The translations under genes and the position numbers were made by a program. A stretch of 64,000 nt of DNA from JAMXLO01 sp041487355 (GTDB lineage: Bacteria; Pseudomonadota; Alphaproteobacteria; Acetobacterales; Acetobacteraceae): the NCBI GenBank assembly GCA_041487355.1, contig JBGPND010000003.1:1-64000 (forward strand), read 5' to 3'. Shown here in pieces: positions 35,006 through 43,434 of this stretch. The notes beneath the pieces were generated by a model. That model had not been told where the DNA came from. It saw nothing but the letters and a program-made list of their open reading frames with translations, and ran no database searches. Position 1 is the first letter of the stretch. Each line of letters starts with the position of its first letter.

Positions 35006-36063
35006 GACGAAGCGCCGGTCAGTCGGTCGACGTCGCCGATATGGGCCAGGGCCGGCCAAGGCACATTGTGCTGCGTCGCCTGGCTCGTCGCACGATCCCA
35101 GCTCGCCTGGTTGGCGGCTTGGATCAATGAATGCGCCACCTGCTCGGTCAGCGTGATCGCGATGGCGAGCGGCCCGCTCTGCGTGATGCCATAGGCGGTG
35201 ACGAAATTGATCAGTGGCGTGCTCACCCGATAGAACCAGCCATCCATGGTGGCGGAACCGAATTCGTCCTCCGCGCTTCGGGGCCGCTCGGTCTGCGCCG
35301 CCTGCTGCTGGGACAATGCGTCAGCCGCGGTGATGATGCCGTTGCGTTGCAGCGTCTCCAGCGCGAGCAATCTGCGGTCCAGTGCCGGCGTGTCGCTCAA
35401 CAGTGCCGCGCGCAGCGGCCCGTCGAGCGGCGGACCGGAGAGCTGGTTCGCCATCCCCTTCTCGAACTCGGGCGCAAACCGCGCCGCCCAGGCGAGCAGG
35501 ATACGCTGCGCTTCGTCATGTTCCGGAAACAATGCCGGATCGAAGTGCAGCCTTGCATCGACGACATCCTGCCGGTCGCTGACCATGAATGCAGCCGTCA
35601 GCATGGTTTCGGCGATACGCAGATGATGCGCGGCGATGAAACTCCGCGCCTGCTGCCACGCCGGTGGACCATTGGCGGCGGTCTGCGTGGCGGTGATGAC
35701 GATGCAGGAGAAATCGAGCCGGCTGCGATAGCGTACCAGCCCCAGCTCCGGCGTGACGCTTTCGCATGTGCCGCGCGGTTCCCAGCCGTCGCTCACCGCG
35801 ATGTCGTTGGTGTTGAACTCAGCAATCGCGGTGACACGATCGCCGGTGCGCTGCAACAGTACCGCGGTGCGGATAACGCCGAACGGCCCGACCGCATCAT
35901 GCGGCAGCGCCTGCCCGCCGAGCCCGGCGACGAACCATTCACCGCGCGGCAGCGGAAGCTGCTTGTCGGCAAGCCGAACGCTGGCCTGCACCGTCTCACC
36001 GGGCTCCATGGCCTGCGCCGGAAGCATGCCGACCGCCAGCAGCACGAACAGCGCGGCGATCAT
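35002..36063 (-). CDS. Secreted protein of unknown function, paralogue B
   Basis: An exported protein of 353 residues, starting at the ATG at 36063 with signal peptide MIAALFVLLAVGMLPAQAM. Longer readings upstream translate the palindromic repeat at 36103-36180 and are not credible. The mature part begins with a beta-rich domain (RLADKQLPLPRGEWFVAGLG) followed by a helical half. It is clearly homologous over its whole length to paralogue A, with which it is translationally coupled (GTGA). Two paralogues kept side by side suggest they form a heteromer or act in sequence. No known domain is apparent. Confidence 0.78.
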   Translation of the reverse strand: MIAALFVLLAVGMLPAQAMEPGETVQASVRLADKQLPLPRGEWFVAGLGGQALPHDAVGPFGVIRTAVLLQRTGDRVTAIAEFNTNDIAVSDGWEPRGTCESVTPELGLVRYRSRLDFSCIVITATQTAANGPPAWQQARSFIAAHHLRIAETMLTAAFMVSDRQDVVDARLHFDPALFPEHDEAQRILLAWAARFAPEFEKGMANQLSGPPLDGPLRAALLSDTPALDRRLLALETLQRNGIITAADALSQQQAAQTERPRSAEDEFGSATMDGWFYRVSTPLINFVTAYGITQSGPLAIAITLTEQVAHSLIQAANQASWDRATSQATQHNVPWPALAHIGDVDRLTGASS

Positions 36064-36102
36064 ACATACGGCAGACGGAGATCGCGGCACCGTCCTCTGT
36101 TC

Positions 36103-36180
36103 GTCATGGCCGGGCTTGTCCCGGCCATCCGCCGCGGCACAGGTGCTGGCACGGATGGCCGGGACAAGCCCGGCCATGAC
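36103..36180. repeat. Palindromic element (core GTCATGGCCGGGCTTG), copy 2
   Basis: Perfect 26-bp arms at 36103-36128 and 36155-36180 with a 26-bp centre. It is the same family as the element at 32706-32783, with T for A in the arm centre. It lies between the PstS-like gene and paralogue B, so the hairpin could attenuate transcription inside what would otherwise be one operon. Confidence 0.88.
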
Positions 36181-36193
36181 GGAGAAACCGCGA

Positions 36194-37204
36194 TCAGTCG
36201 GCGGCATTCTCGAACTCCCGCCCGAGATTGAGCCGCAGCTTCACGCGGTCAGCGGCCGCCAGCGGCGCGAGGCCCTGGCGCGGCAATTTGCCGAGCGGAC
36301 CGATCGTGCTTTCGGCGAGCAGGGGACCGGCGACCGACGCGACCGCCCGCGCGGTGGCAGGCGACAGAACGGACAACAGATAGACCGGCAGCGTCGCGCG
36401 GTAACGCCCGTCCGCGATATTGGCGAAGCTCGGGGTCACGCCCTCCAGCGGCAGTGCGGTCTCGAGCTCCGGCTCCGCGAGCAACACGGCAACACCGACC
36501 AGCGCGATCGCGGCACCGCCCTGGCTGCGCAGCCAGGCGGAGACGGTGAATTTGTCGCTGGCACGTGCCACCGTGCTGTCCGCCCGCACCGTCGTGCAGA
36601 CAGCCATGCGCTTGATCGAATCCGCCGGCAGCACCGTTGCGGCCCTGGCGGCGCATCCTTCGTACAGCAGGATTTCCGCAACGATCCGGTTTTCGATGGT
36701 GTCGACCGGCGGCAGCAGCACACGGATCGGTGCATCGGGCAGGGCCGGGTCCAGATCACGCCAGCGCATCGTCCGGTTCGCGGCAAGCGCACCGTCCGGC
36801 CCGGGCACGTCGCGCACCAGCGCGCGGTACAGGATATCCGGTGTCAGACCGAAGCTTGCACCGCCGGTCATGGCGATGACGGCGCGGCGGCCGATCAGCG
36901 ATTCGATCAGCCTGCCGCCCTTGGCTGCGGCGCAGGCGTCGCGCTGACGCCGCGTCAGCGTCTGTGAGGCAAGCGCAAGCCGCGCCGACGCATCGGGCCG
37001 CGTCGCACAGAACCGATTGGGCAGCTCGCCGCGCGGCTTGGCGTTCCAGTCAAGCCCGGTGACCTCCGCCGGCCGCAGATCGGCAAGCTCACTCTGCACC
37101 AGCAGCAGAGGCTGAGCGGCGGCGGCTGGACACAGCACTGCAAGCAGGACTGGAAGCAGCCAAAGTCGCAGCGAGCCGCGCGACAGCCGCAGGCGCGACG
37201 TCAC
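36194..37204 (-). CDS. PstS-like periplasmic substrate-binding-domain protein
   Basis: An exported protein of 336 residues with signal peptide LWLLPVLLAVLCPAAAAQP. Stretches such as AVIAMTGGASFGLTPDILYR and RWRDLDPALPDAPIRVLLPP followed by DTIENRIVAEILLYEGC follow the layout of phosphate-binding (PstS-type) domains, where GASFGLT would contact the anion. The C-terminal half (LYLLSVL region and GRYRATLPVYLL) completes a second lobe. It starts at a GTG that overlaps the stop of the small membrane protein by 4 bp. There is no Pst permease nearby, so the protein probably senses or delivers a ligand for the RND system upstream rather than feeding an ABC importer. The ligand is unknown. Confidence 0.68.
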   Translation of the reverse strand: MTSRLRLSRGSLRLWLLPVLLAVLCPAAAAQPLLLVQSELADLRPAEVTGLDWNAKPRGELPNRFCATRPDASARLALASQTLTRRQRDACAAAKGGRLIESLIGRRAVIAMTGGASFGLTPDILYRALVRDVPGPDGALAANRTMRWRDLDPALPDAPIRVLLPPVDTIENRIVAEILLYEGCAARAATVLPADSIKRMAVCTTVRADSTVARASDKFTVSAWLRSQGGAAIALVGVAVLLAEPELETALPLEGVTPSFANIADGRYRATLPVYLLSVLSPATARAVASVAGPLLAESTIGPLGKLPRQGLAPLAAADRVKLRLNLGREFENAAD

Positions 37205-37434
37205 TCGGTCTCGCGCTCCGTCACGAAGTCCTGCGCGCGCATCAGCCGGTCGATGTCGCGCTCCTCGCGCGCCAGATCGCGCATCGCCGGGGAGTCGCTG
37301 GGATGCTGCGCCCAGAAGGCATCCTGGTAGACCACGTCGTACCAGTTCTGCATCGCATTGATACCCATGTCGAAGGTCAGGCCGGCGACGAAGGTGCCGG
37401 CGATGATCGCGGCCGTGAGGCTCAGCGGACCCAT
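37201..37434 (-). CDS. Small membrane protein in the RND cluster
   Basis: A 77-residue protein with one N-terminal transmembrane helix (LTAAIIAGTFVAGLTFDMGI) and a charged C-terminal half rich in Asp, Glu and Arg (REERDIDRLMRAQDFVTERE). It sits 21 bp after the RND pump gene and overlaps the PstS-like gene by 4 bp, so it is part of the same transcript. The size and topology fit a small regulatory or linking subunit of the pump, like the small proteins attached to other RND systems. No family was recognised and the role is inference. Confidence 0.7.
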   Translation of the reverse strand: MGPLSLTAAIIAGTFVAGLTFDMGINAMQNWYDVVYQDAFWAQHPSDSPAMRDLAREERDIDRLMRAQDFVTERETE

Positions 37435-37455
37435 GGCGGTGATCCCTCCTTTGGC

Positions 37456-40400
37456 TCAGAACGTATCATAGGCGAGTTGTGCATTGCCGGCGATCACCCG
37501 CGTCAGCGCGCGCTCGCCGAACATCTGGAACAGCAGCGGCGTGGTGAACGTGTCCAGCAGCGTGGAGCTGATCAGGCCGCCGAAGATGGCGACGGCGACG
37601 GGATGCAGGATCTCCGCCCCCGCGACATCCGAGGCGAACAGCAGTGGCACCAGCGCCGCCCCCGCCGCGAGTGCGGTCATCAGCACCGGAATCAGCCGTT
37701 CCGCCGAACCGCGCAGGACGAGGGCACGGCCCACCGGCATGCCCTCGTGCAGATGCAGGTTGATGAAATGACTCACCTTCAGCAGTGAATTGCGCACAGC
37801 CACGCCGGTGACGGCGATGAAGCCGATCATCGCCGCGAGGTTCAGGTCCATTCCCGCGATCCACAAGGCGGCGACGCTGCCGACCAGGGCGAGCGGTATG
37901 TTGCCCATGATGATCAGGCACAGGACGGCGGAGCGGAAGCGTTGCTGGAGAACGATGAAGATCAGCAGGATCGAAACCGGCGTGAGGATGGACAGCATCA
38001 TGCGGCCCTCCTCGCCCTGGCGGAAGTCGCCTTCCAGGCTGGTGCGGTAGCCGATCGGCAAGGCGGTCCTCGCGATCACCTCACGCATCCTGGCGACGAT
38101 TTTGGCGGTGTCGGCCTTGCCGGCCAGGTTTGCCATCACCGCGATGCGCCGCGCGTTCTCCTCATGCATGATGTTCGAGGGGCCCGACGTTATCGTGACG
38201 TTCGCGAACGAGGAGATCGGCACCGACCCGGACGGCGTGTCGATCCGCAGCAGGCGCAACGCGTCCGGCGTGCGGTCGGCGTCGTCCAGCCGGATCACCA
38301 CGTCGAAGCGGCGGCCGTTCTCGATCACCTGCGAGACGGTGTGGCCGTTGGAGAAGCTCTCCAGGATCTGGGTGATCTGTGCCGGCGTGATCCCGAACAG
38401 CTTCGCCCGCGCATAGTCGATGGCGACCCGCAGTTGTGGGGCGAAGGTCTGCTGCTCCACCACCAGGTCGACGAGGCCCGGGATGTGCGAGAAGTCGTCG
38501 CGCATGCCCATCGCCAGCGTGCGCAGGGTCTGCAGGTCCGGACCGAATATCTTCAGCACGATGTCGCCACGGACCATGTTGTCCTGCGACTGCATCCGTT
38601 CGATCAGGAACTGCGTGACGTTCAGGTCGCCGGAGAATATCGCCATCCGGTTGCGTATGTCGTCCATCACCTCGTGCAGGCCGCGGCCCTTGTCCAGCCT
38701 GATCTTCAGCGGCCACTCGTTGTCGTTCACCGGGTCGACGTCGGAATCCGCTTCATAGCGCCCGCTGCGCCGCTGCAGCCGAACGACCTCGGGGATCCGG
38801 GCCAGAATCTGGTCGCCCATGTGGCCGATACGGAAGGACTCGGTCAGCGATATGTCGGGGTTCATCAACAGGGTGACGTAGATGTTGCCCTCGTTGAATT
38901 CCGGCAGGAAGGAGCGTGGCAGGAGGGGCACCGAGGCCGCGGCGAACAGGACGGCGATGCCCGCGACCGAGAGCACGATCCGCCCATGCTCCAGTACCCA
39001 GGTCAGCGCGCGCTCGTTGCGCCGCTTGAGCCAGCGCGCAACCAGTCCGCCATGCTCGCGCTGCAGCGCGCTCATGCGGGGGAACAGATAGGACGCGAGC
39101 GCTGGCGTCACCGTGATCGAGACCAGAAGGCTCGCGAAGATCGAGACAATGTAAGAGACGGCGAGTGGCGCGAACATGCGTCCCGACTGGCCAGGCATCG
39201 CCAGCAGCGGGACGAACACCAGCAGGATCACCATCGTCGCATAGACGATGCCGGAGCGAACCTCCTGCGAGGCCTTGGCGATCACCGTCATCACCGGCTC
39301 GGACCGTTGCAGCTTCCGGTTCTCGCCCAGCCGGCGCAGGATGTTCTCGACATCCACCACCGAATCGTCGACGAGTTGCCCGAGCGCGATGGCAATGCCG
39401 CCAAGCGTCATCGTGTTCAGGGTCGCGCCCATCAGATGGAACACGACGGCGCTGACCACGAGGGAGATCGGGATCGCCAGCAGCGAGATGATGGTCGGCC
39501 GGATATTGGCCAGAAAGACGATCAGCACGATGGAGACGATCACCGCTGCGTCCCGCAGCAGGCGGCCGACATTGCTGATCGCTTCCTTGATCATGTCGGC
39601 TTGGCTGTAGGCGATCTGCCCGAGCTTCACGCCGGGCGGCGCGGTCCGCTGCATTTCATCGAGCAGGGCGACGATCCGGTTCGCCACATGTACGGTGTTT
39701 GCCTGCGGCTGCTTGATCACCTCGAGGTTCACCGAAGGGACGCCGCCGTAGGTGCCGTCGCCGCGCTTGACCCTGGGTGCGAACGTGACCTCGCCGATCT
39801 GGCCGAGCAGGATCGGTATGCCCTCGCGATAGGCGACGACGAGGTTGCGCATGTCGTCGAGGTTCGTCGTCCTGCCGATGTTGCGGACGGTATACTCGGT
39901 GCCATGGACATCGGCGAACCCGCCCGTGGTATTGGTGCCGAATGCCTTGAGGGTCTTCTCGACTTGCTCGAGCGAGACCTCCATCTGGCGCATCATCACC
40001 GGGTTCGGGATGAAGCGGTAAGTCCGCACCTCGCCGCCGATCGGGTACACCTCCGATACGCCCTCGGTGGCGAGCAGCCGCGGGCGCAGCACCCAGTCGA
40101 CATATTCCCGCAGGGCCATGGCATTCGCGCCGCCGGTGACCCCCATGTGCATGATCAAGCCGGTGGCGGCGGAGAGCGGTGCCATGTTCGGCACGACGCC
40201 GTCGGGCAACTGGTCGCGCACCAATTGCAGTCGCTCGGTGACGAGCTGGCGGGCACGAAAGGGATCGGTGCCCCAGTCGAACAGCACCTGGACGTAGGCA
40301 ACCGCGTTGGCCGAGCGGCTGCGCACCGCGGTCACGCCCGGCATGCCGTTCAACACCATCTCGAGCGGCTGGCTGACCAGATGCTCGACATCCTCGGCCG

Positions 40401-40569
40401 CCAGCCCCGGCGCCTCGGCGGTCACGATGACCGCCGGCTGACGCGTCTCCGGCAGCAGGTCGATCGGCATGTCGCGCGCGATGATGGTGCCCCAGGCGAC
40501 CAGGATCGCTGCCGCGACCAGCACGAAGATGCGATGGCGCAGGCTGAAGGTGACGATTGCCTGGAACAT
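37456..40569 (-). CDS. RND-family transporter permease (HME/CusA-CzcA-like)
   Basis: An inner-membrane proton-driven pump of 1037 residues with the RND layout: TM1 (HRIFVLVAAAILVAWGTIIA), a large periplasmic loop, TM2-6, a second loop, and TM7-12. The first-loop sequence DVEHLVSQPLEMVLNGMPGV and WGTDPFRARQLVTERL matches the heavy-metal efflux (HME) branch better than the drug branch. TM4 has the charged relay motif ALGQLVDDSVVDVENILRRL with adjacent Asp residues. The gene follows a small periplasmic accessory gene by 38 bp and precedes a tiny membrane protein and a PstS-like protein. The adaptor is encoded on the same strand upstream (41809-43434). No outer-membrane channel gene is in the window. 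The substrate is unknown. Confidence 0.9.
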   Translation of the reverse strand: MFQAIVTFSLRHRIFVLVAAAILVAWGTIIARDMPIDLLPETRQPAVIVTAEAPGLAAEDVEHLVSQPLEMVLNGMPGVTAVRSRSANAVAYVQVLFDWGTDPFRARQLVTERLQLVRDQLPDGVVPNMAPLSAATGLIMHMGVTGGANAMALREYVDWVLRPRLLATEGVSEVYPIGGEVRTYRFIPNPVMMRQMEVSLEQVEKTLKAFGTNTTGGFADVHGTEYTVRNIGRTTNLDDMRNLVVAYREGIPILLGQIGEVTFAPRVKRGDGTYGGVPSVNLEVIKQPQANTVHVANRIVALLDEMQRTAPPGVKLGQIAYSQADMIKEAISNVGRLLRDAAVIVSIVLIVFLANIRPTIISLLAIPISLVVSAVVFHLMGATLNTMTLGGIAIALGQLVDDSVVDVENILRRLGENRKLQRSEPVMTVIAKASQEVRSGIVYATMVILLVFVPLLAMPGQSGRMFAPLAVSYIVSIFASLLVSITVTPALASYLFPRMSALQREHGGLVARWLKRRNERALTWVLEHGRIVLSVAGIAVLFAAASVPLLPRSFLPEFNEGNIYVTLLMNPDISLTESFRIGHMGDQILARIPEVVRLQRRSGRYEADSDVDPVNDNEWPLKIRLDKGRGLHEVMDDIRNRMAIFSGDLNVTQFLIERMQSQDNMVRGDIVLKIFGPDLQTLRTLAMGMRDDFSHIPGLVDLVVEQQTFAPQLRVAIDYARAKLFGITPAQITQILESFSNGHTVSQVIENGRRFDVVIRLDDADRTPDALRLLRIDTPSGSVPISSFANVTITSGPSNIMHEENARRIAVMANLAGKADTAKIVARMREVIARTALPIGYRTSLEGDFRQGEEGRMMLSILTPVSILLIFIVLQQRFRSAVLCLIIMGNIPLALVGSVAALWIAGMDLNLAAMIGFIAVTGVAVRNSLLKVSHFINLHLHEGMPVGRALVLRGSAERLIPVLMTALAAGAALVPLLFASDVAGAEILHPVAVAIFGGLISSTLLDTFTTPLLFQMFGERALTRVIAGNAQLAYDTF

Positions 40570-40607
40570 GCTGCCGTCTCAGCCGGGGCGGGAAGCCCGC
40601 GTCGCCT

Positions 40608-41201
40608 TCATGCCGCCTGCGCCGTGCCGACCGAGCCGGCAGCCGTCCGTTTCCGCCCGCCGCGCCGCCAGAGCATGAACAGCGCGGACGCGATCGCGCC
40701 GATGCCACCCGAGACAAGCGCGATGGAGACCTTGGAAGCGATGTTCGGCTTGGCGTCGCTGCCGGAATTGTCCGGCAGATCGTCGTAGGCGATCTCCGCC
40801 TGGACATCGCCGGTCGCGTCCGGTGAGCGCAGCGAGACCATGAAGGCATCGTGCATGTGACCGGCACGGTTGAATGGCGCGACGAACAGACCGTCGCTTG
40901 CCCTGCTCATCTCCAGCGAGGTGCCGTCGGCCGAATCGACGCCCAGTTCCGCATCCTTGACCGGGGCGTTGTCCTCCACCCGATCGACGAACGCATAGAG
41001 GTGGTCGTTGGCAGCGATCAGCACGACGCTGACGCCGCCGATCTGGATCGCGGTGCGCGGTGCGGGCTTCGGTGCCTCGTCATCCGCGCGCGCGATCGAC
41101 GGCGCGAGAAGGACGAGGCAGCACGTGGCGCCGATCGCCAGGCAACGGCTGATCGAGCCGGACAGCGTAGCGCCCGACGCTGACATGCCGAACCAGCGCA
41201 A
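40608..41201 (-). CDS. Periplasmic, membrane-anchored accessory protein of the RND system
   Basis: A 197-residue protein with a signal sequence (CLAIGATCCLVLLAPSIARA), a beta-sandwich-like domain (YAFVDRVEDNAPVKDAELGV, then GHMHDAFMVSLRSP) and a C-terminal transmembrane helix with a basic tail (ASALFMLWRRGGRKR). Proteins with the 'FxDRxxDNAPVxxA' pattern often accompany metal-efflux RND genes and resemble FixH/YtkA-like domains. I chose the TTG at 41201 because a near-perfect ribosome site, AAGGAGGG, lies 6 bp upstream; an in-frame ATG at 41186 is the alternative. The pump gene starts 38 bp downstream of its stop. Confidence 0.72.
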   Translation of the reverse strand: MRWFGMSASGATLSGSISRCLAIGATCCLVLLAPSIARADDEAPKPAPRTAIQIGGVSVVLIAANDHLYAFVDRVEDNAPVKDAELGVDSADGTSLEMSRASDGLFVAPFNRAGHMHDAFMVSLRSPDATGDVQAEIAYDDLPDNSGSDAKPNIASKVSIALVSGGIGAIASALFMLWRRGGRKRTAAGSVGTAQAA

Positions 41202-41333
41202 CGCCTGCCCTCCTTGATGTCATCGAGGATACCGAATAATTGATCGTATGGAAGGTTGCGCTGCCGGTCAATCAACTTCTTCTGATTCGAGCGCGAGCTT
41301 CGAGTGGCAACTTCGCAGACAGGGGGCCTCACG

Positions 41334-41804
41334 TTGCAACGCTGCCATGGCGGAATCGCATCTGCCTGCCTTGCCCTGTCCATAGTGCTGCCGGCACTCG
41401 CGCAGACCCAGGCGCGGGTCGTGAAGAACGCCAGCATGCAGCTCCTCACCGGCGATGACGGCAAGGACGATACCGATGTTTTCACGATCACCGTCACCAA
41501 TTCCGACGGCAAGTTCCTCGAGCGCGCGTTCGACGCCAAGGAGGAGATCAAGCCGGGGATGACCTTCAATTTTTGGCTCAACCGCATCCGTGCGGAACCG
41601 ATCGGGAAGGTGAAGGGCAGCAAGATCAGCTTCCGCATCGACCCCAAGGGGGACGAACACTGGGTGGTCAAGGAGGCGCGGCTCACGGTGAACTACGAAA
41701 CCGGCCCCGCCGAACACTGGCACTGGGGGCCCTTCGTCCTGGAGACGAAAGGCGCGGCCCCCTTCACGGTGGAGTACACGCTGAGCGACGACAGGCGGTA
41801 CTGA
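41334..41804 (+). CDS. Small secreted protein, PLAT-like beta-sandwich (tentative)
   Basis: An exported protein of 156 residues with signal peptide ASACLALSIVLPALAQTQA. The mature part (ASMQLLTGDDGKDDTDVFTI, then VTNSDGKFLERAF, and ending HWHWGPFVLETKGAAPFTVE) has the alternating pattern and the TGDDxxDDTDV motif of PLAT-type beta-sandwich domains; this is a weak, motif-level resemblance. It is divergent from the accessory gene at 40608-41201 and converges with the adaptor gene, 4 bp from its stop. The TTG at 41334 has AGGGGG upstream; a GTG at 41304 would lengthen it by ten residues. It may bind metal or envelope lipids, but that is a guess. Confidence 0.62.
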   Translation: MQRCHGGIASACLALSIVLPALAQTQARVVKNASMQLLTGDDGKDDTDVFTITVTNSDGKFLERAFDAKEEIKPGMTFNFWLNRIRAEPIGKVKGSKISFRIDPKGDEHWVVKEARLTVNYETGPAEHWHWGPFVLETKGAAPFTVEYTLSDDRRY

Positions 41805-41808
41805 AACC

Positions 41809-43434
41809 CTACTGCAACTGCGCCAGCAGCCGCACGCCGCGGACGACGACGCGCGAGCCTTCCTTCAGCCCGTCCACGATCAGCACGCTGCGCCCGTCCA
41901 GGTCCTGGATCCGTACCGCATGCGGCAGGAAGACCTCGGGCTCGCTCTGCTCCCACACCTCCTGAACCCCGTCGGAGCCAACGGTCAGTGCATCGCGCGT
42001 CACCGGCAGCCCGCGCTGCGAGCGGTTCTCGCTCTGCACGGCAACCGTCACTGGCCGACCGACGCGCAAGCCATCGGGCGGATTCTCGATGCGGAACAGG
42101 ATCGGCGTGGATTGCTGCTGCAAGGCGAGCCCGCTGCCGACGAAGGACAGCGCAAGCGCCTGGCCCTCCGGTGTCATCGCTGTTGCCTTCGCGACACGCT
42201 GCGCGCTTTGCGCCACGGTCGGATCGGGTGCGGACGCCTCGACCCACAGCATTTGCGGATTGACGATTTCGAACACCTTCTCGCCGGGGTGCACGATGCG
42301 GCCGGCAATCGCGGTGGAGACCGAGATCACGCCGTCGGTCGGCGCGCGCATCGCCTCCTGCGTCTGCAACAGCGGCAGCAGCGCCTCGCGCTCGCGCCGC
42401 AGGCCGGCGAGGCGCTGTTCGGACTGATAGATCTTGCCGTCGCGGAACGGGACGAAGGTGAACTGCTTGAGGATTTCCAGGTTCTCCGTCTCGACGCGGA
42501 TGTCAGTGGTCAGCCGCGCGACCTCGCGGCGCACCTGCGTGCGATCGACGACGCCGACCGCGGGAACGACGTAGCCGAGCACCTGGCCTTTGCGGACCGT
42601 CTCACCGAGCACCGGCATGCCGGATGGTGGCGGCTCGATGCGCCCGAGCAGGCTTGCTTCCACGTCGCCATGGGCGTGCGGATCGGGAACGATGCGGCCG
42701 GACAGCTTCAACGTCACCGGCACCTCGGCCGCCACCACGCGCGCCGTGCGCACCTCGAACAGCCGCTGCAGCGGCTTGGGAACGAAGAACGAGCCGTCCG
42801 GGCGGCGTGCGCCACGGTCATAGATGAAATTGGCCAGCAGGCCGGGATCGATGTCCTGCTGCACCCGGGACGGCTCGGAAGAGCCGGTCGCCGGCGGCGT
42901 CGCCGGATCGGCGGACGCCATGGCCGTAGCCGCGCGGTCGGTGCTGGCGAGCTGAACCGCGGTGACGGCGCGCATGGCGCGGACCGGCGGCGCGGCCGAC
43001 GCGCCGTCATCCGGCAAGGTCTTCAGATCGGGAATCGGATCGACGATCTCGGCCCGCGGCACCGGCGTGCGATTGATGCCGAACATGTAGGCGGTTTCCC
43101 ACAGCGCCTCGCTTGTGCCCGACGCGACGGCGCCGATGCCGCTGACGACCGACCAGAGAACACCGGTGGTCGCGCCATACGCCGTGCCGACGACGCTGCC
43201 GGCAAGCTGCGCGGCGCTGCCCGGCAGGCTGGCGGAATTCTCCGGCGCGGTCGGTGCAGCTTGTTTCGGCGATAGCGTCGCGTGCCGCACGACCATGTCC
43301 GGATCATCGGCCGGCAGGTTGTCGAACCAGCGGGCAGCCATGGCGGCTTGCGGCAGTATCACGCCCAGCCAGAGTGCCAGGAGGAGAATGCTGCGCTCGT
43401 GCAGCCGAGGCCGGGTGGAGCGCGAAAAGCTCAT
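41809..43434 (-). CDS. RND efflux periplasmic adaptor (CusB/HlyD-like) with long N-terminal extension
   Basis: A periplasmic membrane-fusion protein of 541 residues; canonical CusB-like adaptors are about 350-450. After a signal peptide (LLLALWLGVILPQAAMA) comes an unusual region to about residue 210, with a Gly/Ser-rich hydrophobic stretch (VVGTAYGATTGVLWSVVSGI) and a Pro/Ala-rich linker. Normal adaptor parts follow: barrel and lipoyl pieces (VTLKLSGRIVPDPHAHGDVE, VRKGQVLGYVVPAVG), a helical hairpin, the second lipoyl half (APTDGVISVSTAIAGRIVHP) and the C-terminal domain. It overlaps the mitofilin-like gene upstream by 4 bp (ATGA), which ties that protein to the pump. The extension has no counterpart I recognise. 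Confidence 0.82.
   Translation of the reverse strand: MSFSRSTRPRLHERSILLLALWLGVILPQAAMAARWFDNLPADDPDMVVRHATLSPKQAAPTAPENSASLPGSAAQLAGSVVGTAYGATTGVLWSVVSGIGAVASGTSEALWETAYMFGINRTPVPRAEIVDPIPDLKTLPDDGASAAPPVRAMRAVTAVQLASTDRAATAMASADPATPPATGSSEPSRVQQDIDPGLLANFIYDRGARRPDGSFFVPKPLQRLFEVRTARVVAAEVPVTLKLSGRIVPDPHAHGDVEASLLGRIEPPPSGMPVLGETVRKGQVLGYVVPAVGVVDRTQVRREVARLTTDIRVETENLEILKQFTFVPFRDGKIYQSEQRLAGLRREREALLPLLQTQEAMRAPTDGVISVSTAIAGRIVHPGEKVFEIVNPQMLWVEASAPDPTVAQSAQRVAKATAMTPEGQALALSFVGSGLALQQQSTPILFRIENPPDGLRVGRPVTVAVQSENRSQRGLPVTRDALTVGSDGVQEVWEQSEPEVFLPHAVRIQDLDGRSVLIVDGLKEGSRVVVRGVRLLAQLQ

Noticed and set aside
36064..36207. A 48-residue longer N-terminus for secreted paralogue B
   Set aside because: The extra residues (MAGLVPAIR and DGRDKPGHD) are the translation of the palindromic repeat, and the signal peptide begins only at 36063.
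37456..40569. A drug-type (HAE) RND pump such as AcrB
   Set aside because: TM4 has VDDSVV as in some drug pumps, but the first periplasmic loop (WGTDPFRARQLVTERL) and the company of metal-type accessory proteins fit the HME branch better. The substrate remains open.
40608..40700. The C-terminal helix plus basic tail of the RND accessory protein as a PEP-CTERM sorting signal
   Set aside because: There is a transmembrane helix and Arg-rich tail, but no VPEP-type motif before it, and the gene belongs to the RND cluster.
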